64,000 bases of DNA from Bradyrhizobium zhanjiangense. Its GTDB lineage: Bacteria; Pseudomonadota; Alphaproteobacteria; Rhizobiales; Xanthobacteraceae. Under the pieces are notes generated by a model. That model was given only the letters and a program-made list of their open reading frames with translations, was not told where the DNA came from and did not search any database. Position 1 is the stretch's first letter; each line of letters opens with the position of its first letter. The DNA is taken from the NCBI RefSeq assembly GCF_004114935.1, contig NZ_CP022221.1:2315001-2379000 (forward strand). The letters are read 5' to 3'. Made by a program: the position numbers and the translations under genes. Below, piece after piece: positions 1 through 8,662 of the stretch.

Positions 1-90
1 TATGTGCTCGATCGCGGCCGTGTCGCGCTGTCGGGCCCGTCGCAACAGCTGCGCGAGGACCCGCGGCTCTTGACGTATCTGGCGCCGTAG
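1..90 (+). CDS. livF: Branched-chain amino acid ABC transporter ATP-binding protein, C-terminal end only
   Basis: Reading from base 1, the open frame ends in a TAG at 88-90 and encodes the last 29 residues of an ATPase, including VLDRGRVALSGPSQQL and a DPRLLTYL-like end. This is the usual C-terminus of LivF, the second ATP-binding subunit of Liv/HAAT importers, where a 'GRV...GP...L..DPR....YL' tail follows the ABC core. The Walker motifs lie outside the window. The gene reads toward the amidohydrolase and the binding-protein gene at 1574, which fits one uptake operon. The assignment to LivF rather than LivG rests only on this tail. Confidence 0.7.
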   Translation, partial: YVLDRGRVALSGPSQQLREDPRLLTYLAP

Positions 91-166
91 AGGCGTCCCG
101 GCTGCCATCTCACGCCCGAAAGATGGCGCGTTGAAGTTCCTTGCGATGACTGAACAGAGAGGGACG

Positions 167-1423
167 ATGTCCAAAACGATGAGCGATTTTGTGAATGCGT
201 GCCAAGTCGTCGATGTCCATGAACATCACATGCCTGAGGTCGCACATAGCCGGGACGTGAATCTTTTGAAACTGTTCCAGCAGAGCTATGCGGCTTGGAC
301 AAGCCACGTCCTGCCATCCGAGCCCAAGGCGACGGGCGATATGTTATCTATCGCTACCGAGCCAACCACCTGGGAGGCCCTTGCTCCGTTCCTGGAGAGG
401 AGCGGCTCAAATGCATTCGTTCGTAACCTCGCCGGCGGTGTCGCCGAGCTTTACGGCGTCGCCGAGACCGGAATCACGCGCGACAACTGGGAGGCAGTAG
501 ACGCTTCGGTGCGCTTGCGCCACAAGGAGGCGACATGGCCAAGTGAAGTCATTGGGCGCGCCGCCATCGGGAGGATCGTAACGGACCCTTTTCTCGATCC
601 GTTGATGGATCCGCGCCCCGGTCTTGGGCAAAACTACGATGCGGTCCTGCGGATCAACGCATTCGCGCTCGGCTGGCACCCCGAATCTCGCGACCATAAT
701 GGAAATTGCGGCCATACGTTGCTGCGGCGCCTCGGCATGCAGGTGGAAACCTTCGACGATTATTGCGCCGCGATCCGCGAGCTCGTAGCCGGCTGCGCCC
801 GGCGCAATCACGTTGCGCTCAAAAACGCGCTCGCCTATGACCGGGATCTAAGCTTTGACGAACCGAACGAGGAACTGGCTCGGCAGGCCTGGGGACAAAG
901 ATCTCCATCCCCTGCGGCGCGCAAGGCGTTCTGCGACTTTGTCGTCGACTTGTTTTGCCAACTCGCAGGCGAGGCCGACCTGCCAGTCCAAACTCACCTT
1001 GGAACGGCCATCATACGCGGCTCCCACCCGATACGTATGACCGGGTTGATTGAGCGTCATCCTAGGACCCGCTTTCTGCTGATGCATTTGGCCTATCCCT
1101 GGAGCCGGGATTTGTTGGGAATGGCCTTTGTCTATCGAAATGTCTGGCTTGATTTGTGCTGGTCTTTTCTGTTGAGCCCGTCACATTTCAAGCTGGCCCT
1201 GCACGAGGCTATTGAAGTCTTGCCGGATGAATCCCGAATGATGATCGGAGGAGATTGTCTTCACGTTGAGGAGACGTTTGCCGCGATACAGGGCGCACGC
1301 CGGCTCATCGGCGAGGTTCTGAACGAAAAAGTTGCGAGCGGTTACTTTCGCCCCCGAGACGCAGAGCGCCTGGCGGTCAGGATCCTTGGCGAGAACGCGA
1401 AGGAGTTTTTCAGACTGTCCTGA
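167..1423 (+). CDS. Amidohydrolase-family TIM-barrel metal-dependent hydrolase
   Basis: The predicted cytoplasmic metal-dependent hydrolase has about 418 residues. It opens with a beta-strand ending in VDVHEHH, the HxH metal pair of the amidohydrolase superfamily. Later strands give THLG and LLMHLAYP (histidine ligands) and GGDCLH (catalytic aspartate), all in the expected order. The C-terminus, an ILGENAKEFF-like helix, is typical of the amidohydrolase_2 group. An in-frame TTG at 131 and ATG at 146 lie upstream, but an AGAGAGGG ribosome-binding site sits just ahead of the ATG at 167, so I chose that start. It lies between the liv ATPase and the binding protein and probably hydrolyses the imported compound. 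The substrate cannot be read from the sequence. Confidence 0.8.
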   Translation: MSKTMSDFVNACQVVDVHEHHMPEVAHSRDVNLLKLFQQSYAAWTSHVLPSEPKATGDMLSIATEPTTWEALAPFLERSGSNAFVRNLAGGVAELYGVAETGITRDNWEAVDASVRLRHKEATWPSEVIGRAAIGRIVTDPFLDPLMDPRPGLGQNYDAVLRINAFALGWHPESRDHNGNCGHTLLRRLGMQVETFDDYCAAIRELVAGCARRNHVALKNALAYDRDLSFDEPNEELARQAWGQRSPSPAARKAFCDFVVDLFCQLAGEADLPVQTHLGTAIIRGSHPIRMTGLIERHPRTRFLLMHLAYPWSRDLLGMAFVYRNVWLDLCWSFLLSPSHFKLALHEAIEVLPDESRMMIGGDCLHVEETFAAIQGARRLIGEVLNEKVASGYFRPRDAERLAVRILGENAKEFFRLS

Positions 1424-1573
1424 TTGCTGCACTTCGTTACGCGATTTTACCCAAAGTTGAGCCGAAGAGCCCGGTTGAAACCGAGAAATGACGGATAGCT
1501 TTCCGGCTACGCGCCCCGCAGGAAAGAGCAGGGCGCGTGGATTAAGGCCATGAGCCAAGGGGAGGTCAGTTCG

Positions 1574-2794
1574 ATGCTGAATGATCACCGGCAACTCAGC
1601 CGCCGCCGCTTTCTCGGCAATTTCGCCTTTGCGTCTGCGGCCATTGCGGCCGGCCCGGGCAGCTGGGTGATCCGTCCTGACTGGGCCAACGCCGCCGAAG
1701 GCCCGATCAGAATTGGCATTGCCACCGATCTGACCGGGGCACTCGGCTTTGCCGGGAATACCGACGCCAATGTCGCTCGCATGGTCGCGAGCGAGATCAA
1801 CGAGAACGGTGGTCTCTTGGGGCGCCCGATCGAGCTTCTGATCGAGGACACTGCGTCCAACGAGTCCGTTGCTGTCGGCAATGTCCGCAAGCTGGTTCAA
1901 CGAGACAAGGTCGACCTGGTGCTCGGCGGCATTGCGAGTTCGATGCGCAACGCCATCAAGGACATCATCATCTCTCGTGGCAAGACGCTCTACATCTATC
2001 CACAGGCCTACGAAGGCAGGGAGTGCACGCCCTATCTGTTTTGCACCGGCCCGGTACCGGCGCAGAATTGCGACCGGTTCATTCCGTGGTTGATCAAGAA
2101 CGGTGGCCGACGCTTCGCGCTGCCTGGATCCAACTACGTCTGGCCGCAAACAATCAATGCCTATGCGCGCAAGGTGATCGAGAGCAGCGGCGGGGAGGTG
2201 GTGTTCGAGGAGTACTACCCGCTTGACCAGATCGATTTTTCGTCAACCGTGAGCCGCATCACGTCCAACAAAGTAGACGTGGTATTCAACAGCGTCATTC
2301 CCCCGGGCGTCGGCTCGTTCTTCAAACAGCTTTATGAAGCGGGGTTTTCCAGGAATGGGGGACAGCTGGGCTGCGTCTACTATGACGAGAACACGCTCGA
2401 AATGAACCAGGCTCACGAGATCGAAGGCCTCGCCAGCAGCCTCGACTATTACAAGGCGCTCGCGGTGGAAGATCCGGTGAGCGCCAAAATTCAGTCGGCC
2501 TACGAAAAGCAGTTTCCTGGCAAGTTCCGGTTCTCAGCAGGCAGCGCCGCGACCGGCACTTATCGAGGACTGAAGCTGTGGGAAGCCGCAGTGAGGGAAG
2601 CCGGTACAATTGACCGCGAGGCCGTCGCTGCCGCGCTTGACCACGCCAAGATTGCGCAAGGGCCTGGCGGGCCGGCGGAGATGGTGCCGGGCAAGCGCCA
2701 CTGCAGGATGAACATGTACATTGGCGTGGCGAAGGCCGGCCAATACGAGATCGTCGCCCGTAGCACCGGCCCGGTCGAGCCGAAGGAGTGTTGA
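1574..2794 (+). CDS. Tat-exported periplasmic substrate-binding protein of a Liv/amide-type ABC importer
   Basis: The start at 1574 follows AAGGGGAGGT at good spacing; an ATG at 1550 is possible but has no such site. The N-terminus carries a twin-arginine signal (SRRRFLGNF, then an alanine-rich stretch ending near NAAEG). The mature protein starts with IRIGIATDLTGALGFAG and has the two-lobed type I periplasmic-binding fold of the LivK/AmiC/UrtA group (Peripla_BP_5/6). Landmarks include the ligand-loop region, LIEDTASNESVAVGNVRKL and DVVFNSVIPPG. In family terms it delivers an amino-acid-like, amide or urea-like ligand to the membrane complex whose ATPase ends at base 90. The ligand is unknown. 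Being Tat- rather than Sec-exported is common for this subgroup in rhizobia. Confidence 0.85.
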   Translation: MLNDHRQLSRRRFLGNFAFASAAIAAGPGSWVIRPDWANAAEGPIRIGIATDLTGALGFAGNTDANVARMVASEINENGGLLGRPIELLIEDTASNESVAVGNVRKLVQRDKVDLVLGGIASSMRNAIKDIIISRGKTLYIYPQAYEGRECTPYLFCTGPVPAQNCDRFIPWLIKNGGRRFALPGSNYVWPQTINAYARKVIESSGGEVVFEEYYPLDQIDFSSTVSRITSNKVDVVFNSVIPPGVGSFFKQLYEAGFSRNGGQLGCVYYDENTLEMNQAHEIEGLASSLDYYKALAVEDPVSAKIQSAYEKQFPGKFRFSAGSAATGTYRGLKLWEAAVREAGTIDREAVAAALDHAKIAQGPGGPAEMVPGKRHCRMNMYIGVAKAGQYEIVARSTGPVEPKEC

Positions 2795-2853
2795 ATGCCG
2801 CATGTTGCGCGGGCGAGCTTCGCTCAGCGCCGCGCGCGAGCCAATCGCGGCGG

Positions 2854-3636
2854 CTACTTCCCGCGATAGTTCGGCGGCCTCTTCTCAAAGAAGGCGTTCA
2901 TTCCCTCCTTCTGGTCAGCTGTGCTGAACGCAAACCGAATCGCTTGGCGCTCAAACTCGAGCCCCGCATCCAGCGTGGTCTGAAACGCGGCGAGAACGGC
3001 AGCTTTGGCAAGTTCAGCCGAGCGGGGAGGCTTTTGCGCTATCAGATCGGCTATTTCGAGCGCTCGCGTCTGCGCCTTGCCGCTTTCGACAACTTCTGCC
3101 ACAAGACCGGCCTGCATCGCCATGCGGGCCGTAATGGGCTGGCCGCTCAGGATCATCAGCATGGCCAGAGATTTCCCAGCCACGCGTGTCAGCCTTTGCG
3201 TTGCCCCGTCACCCGGCAATATGCCGATGTTGATCTCAGGCTGGCCAAATACCGCCCCTTCGCCTGCTATCACGATATCCGCGAGCAGCGCCAATTCGTG
3301 GCCGCCGCCGAAGCAAATGCCCTCGACCGCGGCAATGAGAGGCTTGGGGAAATTGGCGACATCCCGCCAGGCAGAACGTCGCGCGGAATTGTCGATTGCC
3401 TCAAAGCCGCGCTCCCGCATCTCCTTGATGTCGGCTCCGGCAGAGAAGAACGCATCGCTGCCACAAAGCACGACACAGCGGACATCCTCATCGATTGCGG
3501 CACGGCGCAAAGTGGCGCCAAGCTCCACGATCAGCTCGTTGCTCAGGGCGTTTCGTTTTGATGTCCTATTCAGCGTCAATAGGCGCACGTGGGGCGCGAC
3601 GGATGTCGACAGGATGAGATCGGGCGTCTCAGACAT
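2854..3636 (-). CDS. Enoyl-CoA hydratase/isomerase family protein
   Basis: This is a crotonase-fold enzyme of about 260 residues. The start is the ATG at 3636, preceded by CAGGAG; the upstream frame to 3669 lacks a site. The oxyanion-hole segment SAGADIKEM is present. Both catalytic glutamates of hydratases are kept, in GGGHELALLADI and GQPEINIG. The C-terminal FFEKRPPNYRGK tail is standard. Known members hydrate 2-enoyl-CoA or isomerise double bonds in fatty-acid, aromatic (PaaF-like) or terpenoid degradation. It is convergent with the binding-protein gene and divergent from the MHS transporter, with a palindromic operator-like site at 3678-3693 in front of it. It could therefore share regulation with the CoA transferase at 10020. 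The substrate is inferred only as an acyl-CoA. Confidence 0.88.
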   Translation of the reverse strand: MSETPDLILSTSVAPHVRLLTLNRTSKRNALSNELIVELGATLRRAAIDEDVRCVVLCGSDAFFSAGADIKEMRERGFEAIDNSARRSAWRDVANFPKPLIAAVEGICFGGGHELALLADIVIAGEGAVFGQPEINIGILPGDGATQRLTRVAGKSLAMLMILSGQPITARMAMQAGLVAEVVESGKAQTRALEIADLIAQKPPRSAELAKAAVLAAFQTTLDAGLEFERQAIRFAFSTADQKEGMNAFFEKRPPNYRGK

Positions 3637-3677
3637 GGAGCAGTTCTCCTGAAAGAATATGAGAACCACGCCTTAGA

Positions 3678-3693
3678 CTGAAATCGATTTCTT
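3678..3693. promoter_or_regulatory. Probable LacI-family operator in front of the enoyl-CoA hydratase
   Basis: CTGAAATCGATTTCTT matches 14 of 16 positions of the perfect palindrome found at 3842 and 9953. It lies about 42 bases upstream of the hydratase start. On the minus strand, TTGCTA (3698-3693) and TAAGGC (17 bases on) could be a weak promoter with the site between the boxes. Confidence 0.55.
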
Positions 3694-3810
3694 AGCAACG
3701 AGCCTTCTTGGAGCCTGCTTTTGGCTGTTCGGCTCCCGCAGCCCTGACGAACCGCGCTCAACGCGGCGCTGACGGTGAGCGGCGAGGCAGGCCTAACTGC
3801 TGAAATCGGC

Positions 3811-3857
3811 TTGACTCCGCAGTTCCGAACGCGTATTGACACTGAAATCGATTTCAG
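3811..3857 (+). promoter_or_regulatory. Promoter with overlapping LacI-type operator, reading toward the MHS transporter
   Basis: A TTGACT box (3811-3816) is followed after exactly 17 bases by TATTGA (3834-3839). The perfect 16-bp palindrome CTGAAATCGATTTCAG (3842-3857) sits over the expected transcription start, where a repressor would block initiation. The same TTGACTCCG box and the same palindrome followed by AAATCG recur at 9925-9974. The leader to the MHS gene is about 500 bases long. Confidence 0.7.
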
Positions 3858-4031
3858 AAATCGCATGTAGAAATACGCGATACTGCGGGAAACCGGAAGC
3901 ATGCGGCCGGCGAGAGGGGGCACATCTGAAGGGTCTCATTGACGCTGCGACGGTCTTGTGACGCCGCGCTGTCCAACAAGAACATCAGCTTCTTCAGAAG
4001 CGCGCTTAGAGCAACAGGAGGAAGGCTAGCC

Positions 4032-4325
4032 ATGGGAATGGCACGGAATCTCGCGCGCGCTTTATGCGAGCCGCCGCGCAAGTCGGAGGCAACGATGGAG
4101 GCGTCCTGCGCCATTAGCGTCGTGCAATGGCCGCTCGTGAGGCGAGGCCCGCAAATACGTGAAGCCACGCGGGCTTTCCGCCGGCATCCCGGGCACCTTT
4201 TGCGCCTGCGCTTCCGACGGTTCGGCCTGCTCAAGGCCGCCGCTCTCGTAGACCCCCGCGTCGCGGCGGGCGCAGGTGAGCCGACGAGCGGCTGCTCGTT
4301 CTCGCGCGACCCGCAACATCATTAA
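4032..4325 (+). CDS. Possible leader reading frame before the MHS transporter
   Basis: An unusually strong ribosome-binding site (ACAGGAGGAAGG) precedes an ATG at 4032 and an open frame of 97 codons ending 23 bases before the MHS start. The product is rich in arginine and matches no family I recognise, and codon use looks poor. It may be a relic or chance frame inside the long leader from the promoter at 3811. It is listed because the initiation signal is better than that of many real genes here. Confidence 0.2.
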   Translation: MGMARNLARALCEPPRKSEATMEASCAISVVQWPLVRRGPQIREATRAFRRHPGHLLRLRFRRFGLLKAAALVDPRVAAGAGEPTSGCSFSRDPQHH

Positions 4326-4348
4326 CGTCATCATAGAGCCGAGGACCC

Positions 4349-5674
4349 ATGAACATCATTGCTCAGCCCAGCGCTGTACCCATCCAGCTTGACAAGCAAA
4401 CTGCCAACAAGCGGATGACCGCCGGCCTTGGAGGAGGGGTGGCGCTGGAGTGGTACGACTGGAATGTGTACGGCGTAATGGCAGCGTTTCTCTCGCCGCA
4501 CTTCTTCCCTTCCGATGATCCCACCACCTCGCTGCTGGCGGGACTGGCCGTGTACGGGGCGGGCTTTTGCGCTCGACCGCTGGGCGCGGTTTTGCTGGGG
4601 CCGGTCGCAGATCGCATCAGCCACAAGCGCGTGATGCTGATCTCGGTCACGGCCATGGCGGTTTGCTCGCTTTTGATATCCTTGTTGCCCACCTACAAGG
4701 ACCTCGGCGTCACGGCGGCCATAGCCCTGCTGATCATGCGGCTGATTCAGGGGCTTGCCACGGGCGCTGAGGCTGGTGTCGCAAACGCCATTGCAATTGA
4801 ATTGGCGCCACCTGGAAAGGAGGGACACTACCTCGGTCTGATTGGCGGCACATTCATCCAGTTGGGAAACCTTGGATCCAGCCTGGTTGCCTTCCTGGTG
4901 AGCGCCTCGGTCGCACCTGAAGCCATGCGCGAGTGGGCCTGGCGTATACCCTTTGCGGTCGGTGGCGTGCTGGGCCTTTTGATCATCTATCTGCGCACGA
5001 CGGTGCCGGAAACCTTGATCAATCGAGCCATGCATCGGCAAGACGAGTCTTCGCGCATTCAGGAAACCACTGGCGGTGTGTGGAAAACGCTATGGAGCGT
5101 CCGCCTTTCGCTGCTCGCCGTCATCCTGGTGATCGGCTCGGTGCAGATCGCCAACTATGCCTGGAACACCGGTCTTCCCAACATGGCCAACACGGTCTTC
5201 AAGGAGAACAGCACGTATGTGTACGGGATCATGACGCTGATGGTCCTGATCTGGATGTCAACGGCGCCTCTTGTCGGCGCTTTCGCGGACAAGGTGCGAC
5301 CCTCGCGCGCGTTCACGCTGCTGCGCCTGTTGCTCATCCCATGCTTCTTCCTGACACTGCTCTATTCGGAAAAAGGCATCGTCACGTTCTTCTTTGTCAC
5401 CGTGTTCGGCGGCGCGATCGTGGGCTTCAACATGGCCCTCTATAACTTCATCGCGACCACGCTGATGCCGCGCGCGGTGCGGACCACCGGAGTGGCTCTC
5501 GGCTATGCGCTCGGCGTCTCTCTGTTTGGCGGGACGTCACCCTATCTGCTGGTCTGGTTGCAACGCGAGCACATCGCCTGGATGTTTCCCGTCTACGGAT
5601 CATTGATCGCGCTCCTGAGCGTGCTGGTCTACCAGATCGCCAAGAAGCGCGGTCGCCTCTACATCGGTGAATGA
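4349..5674 (+). CDS. MHS-family major facilitator transporter (proton-coupled organic acid uptake)
   Basis: The protein has 441 residues and twelve predicted membrane segments. The first loop carries the metabolite:H+ symporter signature (EWYDWNVYG), followed by ARPLGAVLLGPVADRISHKR between segments 2 and 3, and a TGAEAGVANAIAIELAPPGKEG-like stretch at segments 4-5. These are hallmarks of the KgtP/ShiA/ProP branch, which imports organic acids, shikimate or betaines with protons across the inner membrane. Start: ATG at 4349 after GAGCCGAGG. It is followed by the CehA/McbA-type hydrolase 200 bases downstream, and the operator at 3842 puts it under the LacI-type regulator. The substrate is probably a carboxylate feeding the CoA transferase and hydratase; this is inferred. 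Confidence 0.85.
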   Translation: MNIIAQPSAVPIQLDKQTANKRMTAGLGGGVALEWYDWNVYGVMAAFLSPHFFPSDDPTTSLLAGLAVYGAGFCARPLGAVLLGPVADRISHKRVMLISVTAMAVCSLLISLLPTYKDLGVTAAIALLIMRLIQGLATGAEAGVANAIAIELAPPGKEGHYLGLIGGTFIQLGNLGSSLVAFLVSASVAPEAMREWAWRIPFAVGGVLGLLIIYLRTTVPETLINRAMHRQDESSRIQETTGGVWKTLWSVRLSLLAVILVIGSVQIANYAWNTGLPNMANTVFKENSTYVYGIMTLMVLIWMSTAPLVGAFADKVRPSRAFTLLRLLLIPCFFLTLLYSEKGIVTFFFVTVFGGAIVGFNMALYNFIATTLMPRAVRTTGVALGYALGVSLFGGTSPYLLVWLQREHIAWMFPVYGSLIALLSVLVYQIAKKRGRLYIGE

Positions 5675-5875
5675 ACACGCTCTGCCCCAGCGCTTCGCCG
5701 TGCCCGCGACGGGGGCAAAGCGTCCACGTCAGGTGCAAAACATAAGGGCTCGCGCGTATCTCTTCATGCTGGGCATGAGCATGGGGTCGGCGCAAGCGTC
5801 CTTGCGCGAGCAGTCATTCACAACAAACAAAGAATGCTTGCGAGGCACTGAGTTGCCGAAACGGGAGTCCGAAGC

Positions 5876-8512
5876 ATGAAAACACCGTCATCGCCGCACT
5901 TCACGCCTGTCGACTTGAAGCGATATTTCAACGCCAAGCGTGCAAATGCCGGTGAAGGGTTTGCCGCCCGCCCGGGTGACACCGGCTGGATCGATTCGCT
6001 TCGCGGGCTCCAGACCCATCGCGGCATGCCCTTTCTCTTTGGCAGCGAAACAGGGCCGGATGTGCTGGAGCTGCGCCCCGGGGCCCCTCCTGCCGTAATC
6101 GCGTTGCCGCCGACGATGGCGAGCTATGTGCTGTTCGCGCAAGTGGCAGCAGACCGCCCCAGTGCAAGCCCCGAGGGTTTCGGAGAGATCGGCCCGGCTA
6201 CGCTGCCTGTCGAAGGCAATCCACTCGGCGATCGGGTGGCGACATACGGGCTCCGCTATGCCGACGGCAGCGAGACCGACGTGCCGGTGCTGCGCCGCTT
6301 CGCGATCCAGCAGAACCACATCTCCTGGAGTGCGAGTGCGTTCGCCGCGCTGCCGCTGCGCGGCCCCATCGTGCATGCAAGCACCGGCGAGGATTTTGTA
6401 CTCGGCAGAGCGCCCGGGGCGAGCTTCTTCCAGGGCGAGGCCCGCACCCAATCGGGACGCATCGATCGACAGGGTGAGAACGTGTGGCTTTATGCGCTCC
6501 CGAATCCTTATCCGGACAAGGAGCTTTCAGCGTTGAGCTTGCGCGCGGAACAGGAAATCTCGCTTGTGTTTGCGGTGACCACGACAGCGCTCACCCAGCA
6601 CCCGCTGCGTCTCCAGGGCCGTCGCAAGCTGAAGGTGAGGCTGCCGCCGGGGGTCCATCTGAACAAGCTTGGCGAGCTCGATGTCGACGATCGAGGCGAG
6701 CAGATTGGCATGGACCTCGGCACGGTCATCTCGGCCCGCGCAGTCCTCGAGTACTCCAGGGCGGATTGGCTGGGCGCCAAAGTTGATGTGCAGCCCGTGC
6801 GCTCCGGGAGCGAAGTCATCGTCGAGTACTCCGCGCATCCGGACGCAAGGCTCTATTTGCGCTCGGACGATGGCCGCTTGCACATGTTCGATCTTCGATC
6901 GTTGGAAGGTGGCGGTAACGCAGGCGGCGCCTCGCTCAATGTGGCGACAGTCGAACCGGCCACAAGGCCGGTCAAGATTCGCATCATGGAGAAGGGCAGT
7001 GGCGTGCGTGTTGCCGCGCGGCTGCATGTCCATGGTGCGCACGGGGAGTATCTGCCACCCAAGGGACATCACCGCAAGGTCAATACCGGCAGGTTCGAGG
7101 ACTTCTCGGGCGAATTTGCCAATGGGCTGAACCAGTACGCCTACGTGGACGGCAGTTGCGAGGCGGACCTGCCGCTCGGGTCCGTGTTCGTCGAGATCTG
7201 CAGGGGTTTTGAGGTGCGCCCGCTGCGCACCATCATCGAAATCACTGCAACCACGGACAATCTCACCTTTGAGCTCGATCGTGTGCTGCGCTGGCGCGAA
7301 CAGGGATGGGTTAGCTCTGATACGCACGTCCATTTCCTGAGCCCGCAGACAGCGCTGCTTGAGGGCAAGGCGGAGGGTGTCAACGTCGTCAACTTGCTCG
7401 CCGCACAGTGGGGCGAGCTATTCACCAACGTCGCCGATTTCGACGGACGCACGACGATCGGGGCAAAGGATTTTGGCGGGGACGGAGAATTCCTGGTTCG
7501 GGTCGGCACGGAGAACCGGATGCAGGTTCTGGGGCACATATCGCTGCTCGGCTACGAAGGTGACATGATCAATCCGCTCTCTTGCGGCGGGTCCAACGAA
7601 GCTGCGATCGGCCATGTTCTGGAAGCGACCATGGCAGACTGGGCGGAGCGCTGCCGTCAGCAAGGGGGGCTGGTCGTAATGCCGCACGCGCCGAACCCGC
7701 AGGCGGAGCGGGCGGCCGACATTGTGCTCGGCCTTGTCGACGCCATCGAAATGATGTCGTTCAACCCGCGGACCGCGCAGATCAGCGCATTTGGTCTCGC
7801 CGATTGGTATCGCTACCTCAACATCGGGTACCACCTGCCGCTGGTAGCCGGCTCCGACAAGATGGACGCGGCCGCGCTCCTTGGGGGCTCACGGACCTAT
7901 GTGCGGCTGGGCGAACGCGACTTCACGTATCGCAACTGGATGGATGCCGTACGCAGCGGGGACACGTTCATCACTGTCGGGCCTCTGGTTGAGATGACCG
8001 TTGAACGACGTCGCCCTGGAGGCACCGTGGTCCTTCCCCGTTCAGGCGGCAGCCTCACGATCGACTGGCGGATCGAATCGGTCAGCGTTCCGCCGGCGCG
8101 GGTGGAGCTCATATGTAACGGCACGGTCCTCGAGGATGTTCGATGCGGGGGCTTGTCGTGCAAGGGGCAGATCTCCCTGCCCATCAGCTACTCATGTTGG
8201 ATCGCGCTGCGCGTTCGGGGCAGTGTCGCCGGACGCGAGGCCGACATTGCGGCGCACACCAGTGCGGTATATGTCAAAGTAGGCGGAACGCCCATCTTTG
8301 CCACCGCGGATGCAGTGTCGGTCCTTGCTCAAATCGAGGGATCGATCGCCTATATGGACACGCTCGCTCCCAAGTCCGACGAAGCGCGACACGCGCGGCT
8401 GCGAGCTGCCCTGGAACTTGCGCATCATCGCCTGCATCATAGATTGCACGAACTGGGCGCCAGCCACCACCATGCGCCCGTTCACTCCGTTCACGTTGAA
8501 CGCGAGCATTGA
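5876..8512 (+). CDS. CehA/McbA-family metallohydrolase with N-terminal beta domains and histidine-rich tail
   Basis: An 878-residue protein. The first ~470 residues look like beta-rich accessory domains. From about residue 479 a PHP-like metal-binding core begins with SSDTHVHF (HxH). It continues with a long insert, MPHAPNP near 602 and GSDK near 658, the order seen in CehA/McbA proteins, whose founding members hydrolyse the carbamate carbaryl. The end is rich in histidine (LAHHRLHHRLHELG and SHHHAPVHSVHV), which could bind metal. No signal peptide is visible. Start: ATG at 5876 after GGGAG. It sits just after the MHS transporter, so a transported ester, amide or carbamate is a fair guess, but the substrate is unknown. 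Many relatives are annotated only as hypothetical. Confidence 0.75.
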   Translation: MKTPSSPHFTPVDLKRYFNAKRANAGEGFAARPGDTGWIDSLRGLQTHRGMPFLFGSETGPDVLELRPGAPPAVIALPPTMASYVLFAQVAADRPSASPEGFGEIGPATLPVEGNPLGDRVATYGLRYADGSETDVPVLRRFAIQQNHISWSASAFAALPLRGPIVHASTGEDFVLGRAPGASFFQGEARTQSGRIDRQGENVWLYALPNPYPDKELSALSLRAEQEISLVFAVTTTALTQHPLRLQGRRKLKVRLPPGVHLNKLGELDVDDRGEQIGMDLGTVISARAVLEYSRADWLGAKVDVQPVRSGSEVIVEYSAHPDARLYLRSDDGRLHMFDLRSLEGGGNAGGASLNVATVEPATRPVKIRIMEKGSGVRVAARLHVHGAHGEYLPPKGHHRKVNTGRFEDFSGEFANGLNQYAYVDGSCEADLPLGSVFVEICRGFEVRPLRTIIEITATTDNLTFELDRVLRWREQGWVSSDTHVHFLSPQTALLEGKAEGVNVVNLLAAQWGELFTNVADFDGRTTIGAKDFGGDGEFLVRVGTENRMQVLGHISLLGYEGDMINPLSCGGSNEAAIGHVLEATMADWAERCRQQGGLVVMPHAPNPQAERAADIVLGLVDAIEMMSFNPRTAQISAFGLADWYRYLNIGYHLPLVAGSDKMDAAALLGGSRTYVRLGERDFTYRNWMDAVRSGDTFITVGPLVEMTVERRRPGGTVVLPRSGGSLTIDWRIESVSVPPARVELICNGTVLEDVRCGGLSCKGQISLPISYSCWIALRVRGSVAGREADIAAHTSAVYVKVGGTPIFATADAVSVLAQIEGSIAYMDTLAPKSDEARHARLRAALELAHHRLHHRLHELGASHHHAPVHSVHVEREH

Positions 8513-8633
8513 GAAGCCTGTTGTGCCATTGACGATCGCGCAGGCTCAGCCACCTCTACTTACGGACGATTAGTGAAATGGGGCGAGCTGCTTGCGTCAC
8601 TGGATTCTGGGACGCGAAGGCCAGCCTACGGTT

Positions 8634-8648
8634 CTGAAATAGTTTCAG
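8634..8648. promoter_or_regulatory. Operator-like palindrome at the 3' side of the LacI-type gene
   Basis: CTGAAATAGTTTCAG resembles the operators at 3842 and 9953 but has a one-base shorter centre. It lies between the convergent ends of the hydrolase and regulator genes, with no promoter nearby. It could be an auxiliary looping site or chance. Confidence 0.25.
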
Positions 8649-8662
8649 CAGCCGTGGCCCGA

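Noticed and set aside
3854..4234. Minus-strand 126-codon frame upstream of the MHS gene
   Set aside because: Arg/Cys-rich product, no initiation site, and it covers the promoter and operator.
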